From assembly GCA_038030265.1 (NCBI GenBank), contig CM075942.1, forward strand, positions 70,994,926 through 71,058,925: a DNA stretch of 64,000 nt, in the 5' to 3' direction. The notes under the pieces were generated by a model that saw nothing but the letters and a program-made list of their open reading frames with translations, searched no databases and was not told the DNA's origin. This DNA comes from Corythucha ciliata. Its lineage: Eukaryota > Arthropoda > Insecta > Hemiptera > Tingidae. This document shows positions 1 to 10,177 of the stretch, one piece after another. The translations under genes and the position numbers were made by a program. Position 1 is the stretch's first letter. Every line of letters begins with the position of its first letter.

Positions 1-2130
1 GCGCTGATTCGTGGTCTCACGATGCAAATTCCAGACAGAGATTGAGAAAAAAGTCGTTGATTTACAGTGTATGAGGGCTATTCCGCGGATAAAATGTAGA
101 AATCAATGCAAAAGTGTTGTTTTTGGGCCAAGCCCGCGGCTGCAATTGAGAATACACGCTAGTAATTCAAGGTTGTACAAGTAAAAAAAAAAAAAACATC
201 GCGGCTGATATCGACAAAAACAACGCTAATTCGGATTAAAATTGGGCCAAAATGGCAAATTCACAACTGAAATGGCGAAAAGATTTGCTAATTCGCTGCA
301 AAACTCTCAGAAAACGCTATTTAATAGCTGATACGGAGAAAAATAACTAATTCGCGGATAAAATTTAGGAAAAACGCTATTTCGCGGATACGAAAATGAA
401 GAATATCACCAATTCCCGGCTGAAATTGAGAAAACGCAAATCCGTATAGCTTCTAAAAGATTCTAGGCTCAAACTGAGAACCAGCGCTAAGCCAAATCAG
501 AAAGTAGAAAAAAAAAATTGCTTATGCTGGCCTAAAATCTAAAAAAAACACGGCTAAAATTGAAAAAATATATTAATTAGGGCGGCTAGCATTAAGAAAA
601 ACACTAATTTTTAACTCAAACTGAGTAAAAGTGCTAATTCGCTACTAAAAAAGAAATCTGTGGCTGAAAATGAGGAAAACGATAATTCGTGGCTAAAATT
701 GAGGAAAAGCGCTAACCCGTGGCCAAAATTGGGGAAAATCACTCAAAGTTCGAGGCCAAAACTAAACAATAAACGCTAATCCATAGCAAAAATTAAAGGA
801 AAAAAATGCCAATGTGGGACTGAAATGTGAAAAAAAAAAAAAAAAAAAAAAAAACGCAGCTAATATTGAAAACATTCACTAATTAGCCCGGCATAAATAA
901 AATAAAAACTCTAGTTTTCAGCTCAAATAGTGAAAAAGTGCTATTCCCGGCTAAAAATTGAGGAAAACGCCAACTCGTGGCTAAAGTTGAGAAAATTCGC
1001 GAATTCACTGGCTAAAAACGCTTCTACGGAGCTAAAAGTGAAAAAAGCGCTAATTGGCGGCTAAAATTGAGGGACAAAATTTCGGATAAAGTGTTCAAGA
1101 ATTTCTAATTCCGCCATCTCGCCTTCTGAGGGCAACTTTGTGACTGAAATTGAGAAAAACGGCAAATTCATGGCTATAAGAAAAAAAAATCACGGCTAGA
1201 ACTGAGAAGAAGTGCTAATCCATAGTTAAAATTTAAAAATGCTGATGCGGTGCTAAAATGGAGAAGAACCCGCAAATTTGCAGCTAATATTGAGAAAATC
1301 AGTAATTATTCTGACTAAAATTAAGAGAAAGGTTAATTTTCAGCCTGAATTGAAAAAAGTACTAATACGCTGCCAAAAATGGAAAATTTGCCAATTTGCA
1401 CTTAAAATATCGGAAAACGCCAATTCGTGGTTAAAATGAAGAGACGGGTTAGAAACGTTACTACGCTGCTAAAATTACGAAAAAGCGCTAATTCGCGGCT
1501 GAAATATAGGAGAATCACTAATTCACGGCTAAAATAGAGAAAATTCGCGGCTTCCTCGGTCAACTTTGTGGCTAAAAGCGCCAATTTATGGCCATGGGTG
1601 AAAAACCGGCAAATTGCGGCTAAAACTGAGAAAAAAACGCTGATCCGTAGCGTATGGTTATGGTGAACAAGAAAATGCTAATTTGTCGTAAACATTTAGA
1701 AAAACCCGCTATTTTGCGGCTAATATTGAGTAAATGCTAATTTTCAGTTCAAACCGAGTAAAGTGCTAATTCTCTGGTTCCTTCTAAAAAAAATCGCTAA
1801 TTTGTGAAAATTGTGAAAAACGCCAACTCAAGAAAAAGTTAAGAAACATCGCTGATTCACAGGATAAAAAAGCTACTTTGCTGCTCAAGTTGAGAAAAAG
1901 CGCGTGTTTATGTCTATAAGGTGGGGAGGGGTGGGAATACCCCACTAATCCACGGCTAATTTGCGCTAAATTGCGGCGAAAAGCGCTAATTTGCTGGTAA
2001 AGTTGACAAAAAGCACTCATTCGCGGCTAAAATGGAGAAATTCGTCGATTAAACTTGGCATAAGCTCTGTTTGGCGGATAGGTTGGGGAAATAGCGGTGA
2101 TTTGCCTAAAACAAGGAAAAGGCCTTAGCG
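1..2130 (+). repeat. Array A: degenerate ~29-bp minisatellite
   Basis: This stretch is built almost entirely of head-to-tail degenerate units. The unit reads roughly GCTAATTCGCGG followed by CTAAAATTGAGAAAAA, about 27-30 bp. Individual units differ by substitutions and small indels, and homopolymer A tracts (for example 188-198 and 833-854) interrupt the register. No coding potential is visible; the short ORFs here are by-products of the repeat. The same unit recurs at about 3720-3930, 7633-8370, 21071-21440, 27300-27500 (reverse), 31840-32340 (reverse), 34231-35017, 49060-49498, 55529-55960, 57240-57835 and 61850-62277. Confidence 0.85.
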
Positions 2131-2159
2131 GTTACCAATAGAGGTTTATATTAGGTATG

Positions 2160-2240
2160 TATAATTAGAGACTTTTAGGGGCCTCTTGAAGGTTTCCGCC
2201 CCGGGCCCCGTTACGTGTAGGTCCGCCAGTGGCCCCACCC
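2160..2240 (+). repeat. Conserved junction after array A (TTTCCGCCCCGGGCCCC)
   Basis: A block reading AGGGGCCTCTTGAAGG then TTTCCGCCCCGGGCCCC follows the end of the array. Related blocks follow array A at about 3965-4005 (and its inverted copy near 27240) and at 57835-57885. This implies that the array is an internal part of a larger dispersed element with a defined downstream flank rather than a free satellite. Confidence 0.6.
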
Positions 2241-3678
2241 ATCAACGGATGTTGCGTGTTGGATCGGTGGGGAGCTTAGCCTGCTTACTGCTTGGGTTTC
2301 CTAGGGAAGGCGCAAGGCGTGCCGTAATGTCGCGGCCGTCGGCCGATGTCTTCGCTAAAAACGTTCTCTTACAAATTCACGTTCTTGTTTCCTATTCCTA
2401 GGTAGCGGTGATCACATAACATAACAGCGGGTTTGATGCCCCCAGGGTAGTGATGCCCGGTGCGGACCGCACACGCCGCACGCCCCTTGCTACGCCTGTG
2501 CCGTCTGGGGGGGAAGGGGATTCTTAAGCACTTTTACATCGGAGTTAGGATAATATCGATCACAAATCCTGATCATGGAGGAGTATAGAGTGTCATCTAT
2601 CGTCGCAGCAAGCGTTCTTTATTTGTAGCCATTTCCCTTAGGCCAGTCGTCCACTAGAAGCGTTTTCGAGAGGCGCGTACATTCGAAAGCCTTGAATTGA
2701 ATGTGACAAACAGGAAAAAGAGCCGGAGAAGCATTATTTTTCATAAATCGTCAAAAGAAACTCAAATCGAGGGTTTAAAACAATGTTTGAAGAAACTATA
2801 GGTATTGTTGAACTCACAATCTATTGAAACCAAGGAGCCTTGCTCCTCGCATTACTCAGCGGATCCTCGACCGGATCCTCAGACTGAGATTGTTGAAGAT
2901 TTCTTTGAATCACAGTATTCGTACCATTTATCATAGGAATCTTGGAGGGCATGAAGGAGAGATTCAGTCTTCGAGTCACGAGTTCGGACTCCTCGTGCTC
3001 ATTCCGCATAACATAATAAAATTCGACTTGACGGAACTGGAACATCAGCTTCTTTGCGTGTAGAGTTCATTGAGTCAAGTTCAATATACTTAATTACTGA
3101 ACAATGAAGACTCTTTCAACGACTGATCAAGTTGAGGGTCCGGAAGTCCAGACCCTCAACCTTGTGGCCATCAGATGGCGCAGGCCACATTTTAATTAAT
3201 TAGGTAATTTAATAAATGCAGAATTAAGAAGAGAAAAGAAGACGAGGAAGGACGGGGTCGAGGTATCATCTGTTCAGTTCCCCAAACCTCTAGAAGGTAG
3301 AATGCTGCCAGAAAAAAAGGTCTTGAAACAAATCTGGGAAAAAGTCGGACATTTCTTGCGCGAGTACTTGTCTGCCCATATGGCAATATATTTCAGTGTT
3401 AAAACTTGGTTCAAACGAAGCATTTTGGTTTTTTGTTTCACTTCAGCAGAGGGTTTAAGAGAGGGGGTAATAAAAATGCTTCAAATATGTGCGAATAATT
3501 TCATACTAAGCCCCTCCATGGGCTTCAAAATGGGGATAATAAAAAAGAAATAATTCAATATCTTGAACTATCATTCAACCAAACAAACCTAAAACTTCAC
3601 TTTTAATGTTTTTAACTATACTTAAAACAGCAGCTACAGTAGAAGACAGGACAGAAAAGTCTCCGTGTGTACACGGCT
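2241..3678. other. Unassigned sequence, no gene recognised
   Basis: Nothing coding is recognised. Overlapping ORFs of 74 and 79 codons on opposite strands at 2821-3063 resemble no known family and are probably chance. There is a G/C-rich patch at 2430-2520 and a small perfect hairpin near 3128-3163 (GTTGAGGGTC paired with GACCCTCAAC). Confidence 0.5.
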
Positions 3679-5064
3679 TAACACAATAAAGTTACTTTGA
3701 AAAAAAAAAAAAAAAATGGGAAGGAGGGGGTGGGGCAAAACTGCTAATCGAGAAGAACGATACACGCGGCCAAACTTTATAGAAGTACTAATTAATTTGC
3801 GGGTAAATTTGACAAAAATCACTTATTGATAGTTAAAATCAAGAAATTCGCGTCTTAAATTGGACACAAGCGCTAATTGACGGATAGAAAAGGTGAAATA
3901 ACGGTAATTTGTGGCTAAAATAAGGAAAATGCTAAGTAAGAATTATATTTCTTGTTTATACAAAGACTTGTAGGGGCCTCTTAGAGATTTCCGCCCCACT
4001 TTACCCTCTGGGTAATTTGGCAAATTCGACACAAATGTAAATATTATTGGCTACTTTAGACGGTGCAGGTGCAGGTGGATCCACTCAAATGCCGGCATTT
4101 TGTTTGTTGCCACAATGGGAAACTTGCCTGGAGTCACCATTAAGCCCTGTTGAGCCATTTTTTCCTCTATCCTGTCTTTCTCGCCTATTTTGTGGCGTTT
4201 AAAGGATAAACAGTTGAAATAGCGAAATGAATGAATTCGTTTTGATTTTTGTCAGTTCTTTTAGAGGGAATAGGGAAATTCGAATATTTTTACGAATTTA
4301 TTTCCATGTCGCTAAAATCGGTAGTTTTAAAAAAAATTTAAATAGCCTATGACCTAACTCTTGCGTTAGTTGCACTTGGCTCTTTTTTCTTACATTGCCC
4401 TAGTTAACCTTGCGTGCCACGCTAGGCTATTTTTATCTACGTGGAAGAGCTTCCAACGCTAACATCACCGGATATTCAAGTTATTTCGTGAATTTAAAAA
4501 CCACCATCACCCCCACCCACCGCACCGGTGAAATGGCGATGGGAAGGAAGGACGTCAGTCACACAAGTTTAGCGTGGACAATTTTGAGGACGGTCCCTTT
4601 GACGACCGGCCGTTCTGTCCCAATTGCTTTTGAAGAGGCGGAAAAACGTTCAAAAGACAAACAAACGTTCATCATCTGGCTCGTGAAATTTGTTTTAAAA
4701 CTGACCTCGTACTATAATTGATGTTGAAACTAGTTCAACTAGCAGCATCCTGTAATGCTTGTATACTAACCAAGAAAAAAAAAGCGACGTCGTTCATTTT
4801 ATCCATTTTTTTTTTTTTTTATCTTGCGCTTTAATTCATCTGCATAAAAGGTTGCCACATGCGCTTATCCTTAATGAATTAAAAACCACCAAAGCGTGAA
4901 GACCGGCTCATCAGAGCGTTAAAAACGGCATGAAAAGCGATGGTAATAGTCCGTTTAAGTGTCTTATTTACTCCATCAGCTGTAGAAATCATAGTGAAAC
5001 TATAGGGAGGGAGGGGGGCGCTTTCTTTCGTACCTCAATTCCGTGCGTTTATTGCTTTGTGACA
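3679..5064 (+). repeat. 1.4-kb dispersed repeat, copy 1 (inverted copy at 26158-27545)
   Basis: The sequence from AACACAATAAAGTTACTTTG to TTTATTGCTTTGTGAC matches the reverse complement of 26158-27545 along its whole length, with scattered substitutions and homopolymer length changes. In order it has an A tract, a GGAAGGAGGGGGTGGGGC block, several array A units, the GGGGCCTCTTAGAGATTTCCGCCCC junction in two parts, a conserved 103-codon ORF, a T tract near 4807-4820 and a G-rich tail. No TIR, LTR or recognised transposase was found, so the class is unknown. The GGGGTGGGGCAAAACCGCTAAT block also appears near 21350. Confidence 0.8.
4410..4721 (+). other. Repeat-borne ORF of 103 codons, coding status doubtful
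   Basis: An ATG-to-stop frame of 103 codons lies inside the 1.4-kb repeat. The inverted copy at 26514-26834 keeps the same frame over 106 codons, differing by a few residues and by an in-frame length change in an ACC/CCA run near codon 31. Frame retention may only reflect high nucleotide identity. No domain, signal peptide or membrane segment is recognised. It could be a fragment of a transposon protein or pure chance. Confidence 0.2.
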
Positions 5065-5815
5065 AATTTTCTTGGCGTCTCCCCCCCCCCCGGCATCCCA
5101 TAGGGTAGAAAGCCTGACGCCCCGAATCGGCTTTTCCAAAACCCACTTGCGGTTACTGGCGGCTTCTGAGTTGGATGGATAAGGGGGGGAGGGGAGTAAA
5201 CATAGCAGTTTCGGGTAGACAAAAACACAAATTTGTGGCCATATGACACGGAAAAAGGTAGCCGTGAAGTAATAGTGAGACGAGATGAGTAAACTTATAG
5301 GGAACAGGGTGTTGTGACGAGGTTGAAATTATTGGTCAACTACAACTGAAGATCGTAAAATCACGAAAGCATAAAAAGCCCAAGTTTTCTCACGTCTCAG
5401 GCCCGATTTAACCAACTTCTTAAACCACGATTACAATGTAAACACTTATAACAGAATTCATATGTGTCGTCATTGGCCAGGCGCGGATCCAGAGCCGGCT
5501 CAAGGAGGGGGCGATGACCTCATCAAACGCTATAACTGTTTGGCCAAAATATTTCTCGTCCCGAATGAAGCGAACTCAACCTATGGGTGGAGGAGGGAAG
5601 GCATAGCCTCTCATGTCCCGCCGCTGGAACTTCTGACACGTATTTGGACACGACGAACCCAATAATCTGCGCGTTCAACCTCGCTCCCGCCTTATCTTTT
5701 GACCTCTTTGCGACACGTTTCCTAGGGGCAATTGAGAAATGTCCAAGGGACTCGTAGACCACGTCCGTTTCAAATAGAAACACTTTGAAAACATAAAAAT
5801 TCAGCCTAAAAATCG
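5065..5815. other. Unassigned sequence with a hAT-like terminal motif
   Basis: No gene is recognised. The motif CAGGCGCGGATCCAG at about 5478 resembles termini of hAT-type elements, but no partner end with a matching target-site duplication was found. A 78-bp segment at 5401-5478 is repeated at 9700-9777. Confidence 0.4.
5401..5478 (+). repeat. 78-bp dispersed repeat, copy 1
   Basis: This segment contains CCACGATTACAATGTAAACA and matches 9700-9777 in direct orientation with about 8 differences. Neither copy lies in a recognised gene. It may be the end of an unclassified element. Confidence 0.7.
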
Positions 5816-6094
5816 TCACTGGGCAATTTCTGGCAACATCGACGCTTTTAAATGGCGATGAAAAGTTTCGACTAGACCGTTGGCGCAGGGATGATAACTA
5901 AGTGGTCCGGAAGCGTTGGAAACCGAAGGTTGATGCGAGAGATCGGAATAACGCGGATTCGAACTGTCCGCCGTGATTCGGGACGGTGTGCCGAATCGGG
6001 AAAACCAACAGTTGACGAGAGCATTTGCGGCGGTGGGTGCGGAGCTGTCTTCGAGTGGCCAAACTTCGGGCCATCGCGTGAATCTTTCGATCAC
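5816..6094 (-). pseudogene. Gypsy integrase core fragment
   Basis: Integrase core residues are recognisable: DRFTRWPEVWP-like residues at the start, FSRFGTPSRITAD around the second catalytic Asp, and NGLVETFHRHLKASML near the catalytic Glu. The block is in a different frame from the zinc-finger block. The Asp region shows altered spacing and an N-to-S change after TAD, consistent with decay. The fragment ends at 5816 without the C-terminal domain or an LTR. Confidence 0.8.
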
Positions 6095-6890
6095 AGTTAG
6101 ACAATAACGATACCGTCCGACGGGGGGAAGTGGTCCGATGAGGTCGACGTGGATGTGTTGAGAAACGCGACGTGGGTGTAGGAAAGTTGCCTGGTGGAGA
6201 GTGTACGTGGCGAGTTATTTTGGCGCGTTGGCAAGAAATACACGCCCGTGACCACGCTCGGCAATCTTGACGGATTCGAGGCCACACAAAGCGTTGTGAA
6301 ATGAGCCGGGTAGTTGCTTTGATGCCGGGATGACTCAAATTATGGAGAGAGTCGAAAATGCGGCGTCGAAGTGGAGTAGGTACGAAGGGTCGAAGAGTTG
6401 ATGTTGACGTGTCGCAAACAAGAGTAATGTCGGACCCGGGGATGTCAACGTTTTGGAGGCGAACGGACGAATCGTTGGTTTTCATGAGGTCACGAAGTTC
6501 ATCATCATGATTTTGCGCTTTAGCTAGTGCTGTGAGATCGACAGGGGGAGGAATTGCAGCGGTGAGAGAATCGACTCGAGATAGAGTATCGGCGACAATG
6601 TTTGCAGCGCCGCTGATGTGTTGAATGTCGGTCGTGAACTGGGAAACAAACGAGAGCTGGTTAAGTTGTATTGGGGGTATCTTTTCCTTGTGTTGACGAA
6701 AGGCGAACGTGAGAGGCTTGTGATCCGTGTAGACAGTGAAAGTTTGGGCTTCAAGGGTATGACGAAAGTGTTGTATGGCAGCGTAGACGGCATGAAGTTC
6801 TCGATGAAAAGCTGGCCACTGCTGTTGGCGTGGAGTCAGTTTTTGGGAGAAAAATGCGAGGGGCTGCCACTCGTTCGAGAGGGGGGGTTG
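5898..6890 (-). pseudogene. Gypsy RNase H and integrase zinc-finger fragment
   Basis: The frame begins inside RNase H ([53 protein letters not shown]). It continues into the integrase HHCC finger, visible as HNLSHPGIKATTRLI and CISCQRAK. It then loses frame near 6200. Compared with complete Gypsy pol proteins, about 100-130 residues between the RT and this block are missing. The preceding RT fragment lies in another frame, so the copy carries an internal deletion plus frameshift. Confidence 0.85.
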
Positions 6891-6899
6891 TGCCTTCCG

Positions 6900-7622
6900 G
6901 GGTGACCTCATATCCCAAGAAAGTGACTTTTGATGAGCCGAGAATGCATTTGTTGGCATTGATGAGGAGTCCGTGTTCGCTCAGACGTTTGAAAACGGCG
7001 TGAAGATGTGTTTTATGTTCGTCGGCGTCTCGGGAGAAAATAAGAATGTCATCAATATAGGGATAACAAAAGTCGAGGCCTCGGAGGACGTCGTCTATGA
7101 ACCGTTGAAACGTCTGGGCGGCATTTCGAAGACCAAAGCTCATGTACGGGTACTCATAGAGACCGAAAGGCGTTGTGATAGCCGTCTTGGGGACGTCGTT
7201 GGGATTGACGGGGATTTGATGATACGCCTTGACGAGGTCCAGGACGGAGAAGATTGTGCATCCTTGGAGGTTGTGGGAAAAGTCATAGATATGACGGACA
7301 GGGTAACGATCAGGAACGGTCCTGGCGTTTAATGCACGATAGTCGCCACAGGGGCGCCACCCAGAACCTTTCTTCGGCACCATGTGAAGTGGTGATGACC
7401 AAGGGCTGTCTGATCGTCGAACGATTCCTTGTTGAAGCATAAGGTCGAATTCAGCCTTGGCAGGTTGAAGCTTATCGGGAGCAAGTCGTCTAGGGCGTGC
7501 GAACACAGGGGGTCCGGGCGTCGTGTTGATATAATAGACAGTAGAATGGTGAACGACGCGAGGAGGGCCCGACGGTAGAGTGAGCTGAGGGTATTGCGCG
7601 AGAATGTCGTGAAAAGGGGATG
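6900..7622 (-). pseudogene. Gypsy reverse transcriptase fragment
   Basis: The frame extends upstream of the first ATG to 7622 without a stop. Visible RT hallmarks are [63 protein letters not shown] and the catalytic YIDD followed by ILIFSR. After [10 protein letters not shown] at about 6905 homology stops and the frame runs into unrelated residues until 6751. The thumb/connection region that should precede RNase H is absent. This is the polymerase part of a retrotransposon pol polyprotein and cannot be functional in this state. Confidence 0.9.
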
Positions 7623-7632
7623 GCTGTAATTA

Positions 7633-8370
7633 CTAAGCTAATTGGGGGGGGGGGGTTAAAATTATTAACAAGTGCTAATTCACGAATGAAATCGCCAAGT
7701 CGCAGCTAAAATGGAGAAAAATAGCTAATAAGCTAAAGTGAAAAAAATTACTACAGTAGAACCAAACTCTGATGGATTTTTTTAACAAAATTGCAAGATG
7801 TAATTGAACCTAAACGTATGTAAAACAAATTGGTTTTATTGTTTTTTAGGTTCGATTAGAATGTGGTTAACTGTAATATTCGCAGCTAAAATCGAGAACA
7901 ATTGCTAATTAACCGATCAAAGTGAGAAGAAGCACTGACGTGTGGACAATACGATGATCCGCGGTTAAAGTTGATTCTGAAGATAACTCCGTGGCTGCAG
8001 AAAGCTAACAAAATCACAAATCCGTGGCAAAATGGGGAAAAAGCGCTAATTCGCGGTGAAATTTGGGGGGAAAACTCTCATTCACGGCTGAAATGTAGAA
8101 AACCGCTAAAATGTAGAAAGCGGCTAAAATGAAGAAAAACGGTAAATAAGGGGGTTAAATTGAAAAAACTTGAAAATTCACAGAAATAAATTGAGAAAAT
8201 GGCAAGTCGCGGTTTCGTGGAGGCAACTTAATCGTGGTTAAAACTAGGAAAAAGCTCTAATTCACGGGTAAAATTGGGGAAAATCAGTAACATCTAAAAT
8301 AAGGAAAAACACAAATTCACGGAAGAAGCGTTGAAGTGTGGAAAAAAACATAATTCGCGGTTAAAATGGA
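7633..8370 (+). repeat. Array A, second block
   Basis: Degenerate units of GCTAATTCGCGG plus CTAAAATTGAGAAAAA continue here, opening with a run of 13 G at about 7647. The block directly abuts the truncated end of the Gypsy fragment. A non-array insert of AT-rich sequence lies at about 7750-7880. No coding content is seen. Confidence 0.8.
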
Positions 8371-8655
8371 GTCAAAGCCAGATCGCGGTTCCCGCAGGCT
8401 ACTTCATGGGGGTACTGATGAAGATTCGTCCGGCGGTGCCAAATGCCTAAGGCCGGCCCTGACTACATTAAATATACATGTGCGAAAACCCTGGCGCAGT
8501 AAGAGGGGAGCAAATCCCCCCCTGGATGTTAACAAAAATTATCCCCCCCCCCCCTGGCTGCGTCAATGGGAGGCAAGTCGCCTCCACACCCCCTACCCTG
8601 ATAGACGCCACTGCGCCGGAGTGAAAAGACATTATGGTTATCTAGAATTCTAGAG
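8371..8655. other. Unassigned sequence with CGCCACTG terminus motif
   Basis: No gene is recognised. There are C-rich runs at about 8516-8554, and a GACGCCACTG motif ends at 8613. That motif is the reverse complement of the CAGTGGCG terminus of the hAT-like element at 35026. No matching left end was identified. Confidence 0.35.
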
Positions 8656-8905
8656 CTAGCCCGATGAGAACACTCCCATCGAATCAACATCGAATCAACG
8701 TCGATCATCGAGTCAACAAACGACTAAAAATCGAGCCGCGATCGAGTCAAAAATGTCCCGCGAATCAACGTCAATGGGATTACGTCAACTCATCGATGAA
8801 AAATCGACATATAATAGACGTCGACACCACTTCGTCGATAGTACGTCGCACAATTTCATCGATATTACGTCGCACCATCTCATCGATTGTACGTCGCACA
8901 GATGC
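8656..8905. repeat. ATCGA/ACGTCG short-period repeat, end of a dispersed element
   Basis: The segment opens with CCCGATGAGAACACTCCCAT and continues as irregular repeats of ATCGAATCAACGTCG-like words, then three tandem copies of a CATCGAT-TACGTCGCAC unit at 8835-8902. The opening 33 bp match the reverse complement of about 18803-18838 (CTCATCGGG end). The two loci therefore share one end of the same dispersed element in opposite orientation. Confidence 0.6.
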
Positions 8906-8933
8906 GTTGCCATCGATGGAAAATTTGTACCGG

Positions 8934-9040
8934 CAGCTGATGAGCATACTTTCTAAAAGGCACATATCCATTTTCCCCAAAACTTGTTTTTACCTTGAAA
9001 AAATGGATATGTGCCTTTTTGAAAGTATGCTCCTCAGCTG
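8934..9040. repeat. Near-perfect inverted repeat, 40-bp arms
   Basis: Arm 8934-8973 (from CAGCTGATGAGCATACTTTC) is the reverse complement of 9001-9040 with 2 mismatches in 40, around a 27-nt loop. A transcript on either strand could fold into a long hairpin. It explains why short ORFs on both strands here encode nearly the same peptide. It could be a small MITE or a hairpin RNA locus; nothing separates these from sequence alone. Confidence 0.85.
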
Positions 9041-9699
9041 GTCACAAAAATGCAATATCACGTTTGGATTTATATAGATTTGTAAACCATTATAATCACT
9101 TCGTCGATATCACATCAATGATTCAATGGGCCTAAATAATCACCGATACCGTCACTTTTTTTGTATGAGGACCGATGAACAGCATGGACCTAGGCCATGC
9201 GGTCCGCACCTATATGCATACTTCTGAACCTACACCAATCTTACTTTAGAAATGGAACGTCCCGATAGAACGAGCATGGTGGGAGTCGCGTTGGTGTTGG
9301 ATGCATGGGGTTATTGTGAACAGCCGCATTCAAAGGCACGCTTCATAGGACCATTCGTATGTGTGGATCGGCCTTAAGGGTACTGAGTGTGACCTGTAAA
9401 TTATAATACATACTTAAAACAAAATACGAATTGTATTTTATAGGACACTTCATACAATAACTAAAGCATAAGTGAAAATTATTTGAAAAAAAATATGACA
9501 GAAAACTACTTTTAAAAATCAAGGTGGATCCTCCTCGTACTTCCTACGGAACCTAACGTTTGCGAAACGCCAAAATAACTAAGTTAGTAAAAAGTTATCA
9601 TAATTATAATGCTTCACAATACGGTACCAATAGAGTATACCTTAGTCTGATTGAGAATCACGTTCAGTCAACTGCCGAATTTTCTCCTTCCTTTTTTAG
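9041..9699. other. Unassigned sequence
   Basis: No gene recognised. A short palindrome (CATGGACCTAGGCCATG) lies at about 9183-9199. The remainder is AT-rich with no visible repeat structure. Confidence 0.4.
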
Positions 9700-9777
9700 G
9701 TCCGATTTCACCAACTTCTTAACCCACGATTACAATGTAAACACTTATATCAGAATTCATATGGGTCGTTATTGGCT
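9700..9777 (+). repeat. 78-bp dispersed repeat, copy 2
   Basis: Direct copy of 5401-5478, about 90 % alike by eye. Confidence 0.7.
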
Positions 9778-10000
9778 ACTAATCACGATCAAATTCAAAC
9801 AAAATCAATTTTGTTGGTGAAAATTGGCCTTAATGTTCAGGCGGCCTTGGCTGTCTTCAAGCCACCTGGCAACTGTGTTTTTCACATCTTCGCTACTGAA
9901 GGCGGGGATATTTCCATGGTTCTTCCGATGCTTTTTGAGTGCCGCTGGAAGAAATTCAAGTCAATTGTAATTTTGATCATGCTGGCCAAAAGTGTAATAT

Positions 10001-10136
10001 CGTTTCCCATTTGCACAACATTCTGCATTTGGGCAGTTCATTTCCACCCGCCCACTCTTAATTAAATCATATGTTACTGGAGAAAACGGTTGGAAATGAA
10101 TTGCCGCGTTGCAGAATTTTGTGCAAATGGGAAACG
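10001..10136. mobile_element. Palindromic MITE, copy 1 (136 bp)
   Basis: The termini CGTTTCCCATTTGCACAACA and their near reverse complement (GTGCAAATGGGAAACG) bound a fully palindromic 136-bp sequence. The centre contains AATTAAATCATATGTTA. A second copy is at 25672-25811. Such short, foldable, non-coding two-copy elements are typical of MITEs; no transposase source is seen in the window. The target duplication is unclear because the flanks extend the palindrome. Confidence 0.75.
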
Positions 10137-10177
10137 TTATAAGTCATTATGTTTACATACACTGACAGAAAAAATAG

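Larger units (their letters stand above)
5816..7622 (-). mobile_element. Ty3/Gypsy retrotransposon fragment, pol only, degenerate
   Basis: Reverse-strand pol remnants lie in the canonical order RT, RNase H, integrase zinc finger, integrase core. No LTRs, gag or protease were found. On the right the fragment stops at 7622, where array A sequence starts; on the left it stops inside the integrase core. The RT sequence resembles the CsRn1/Kabuki-type Gypsy lineage by eye; that assignment is inference. Three reading frames are used, so the copy is dead. Confidence 0.85.

Noticed and set aside
1..2130. CRISPR-like array
   Set aside because: Units are degenerate along their whole length with no conserved repeat and unique-spacer alternation, no cas genes, and the context is eukaryotic.
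8664..9077. 137-codon ORF with repeated IVRRTISSI residues
   Set aside because: Product of the tandem ATCGAT/ACGTCG repeat and the hairpin, not a protein gene.
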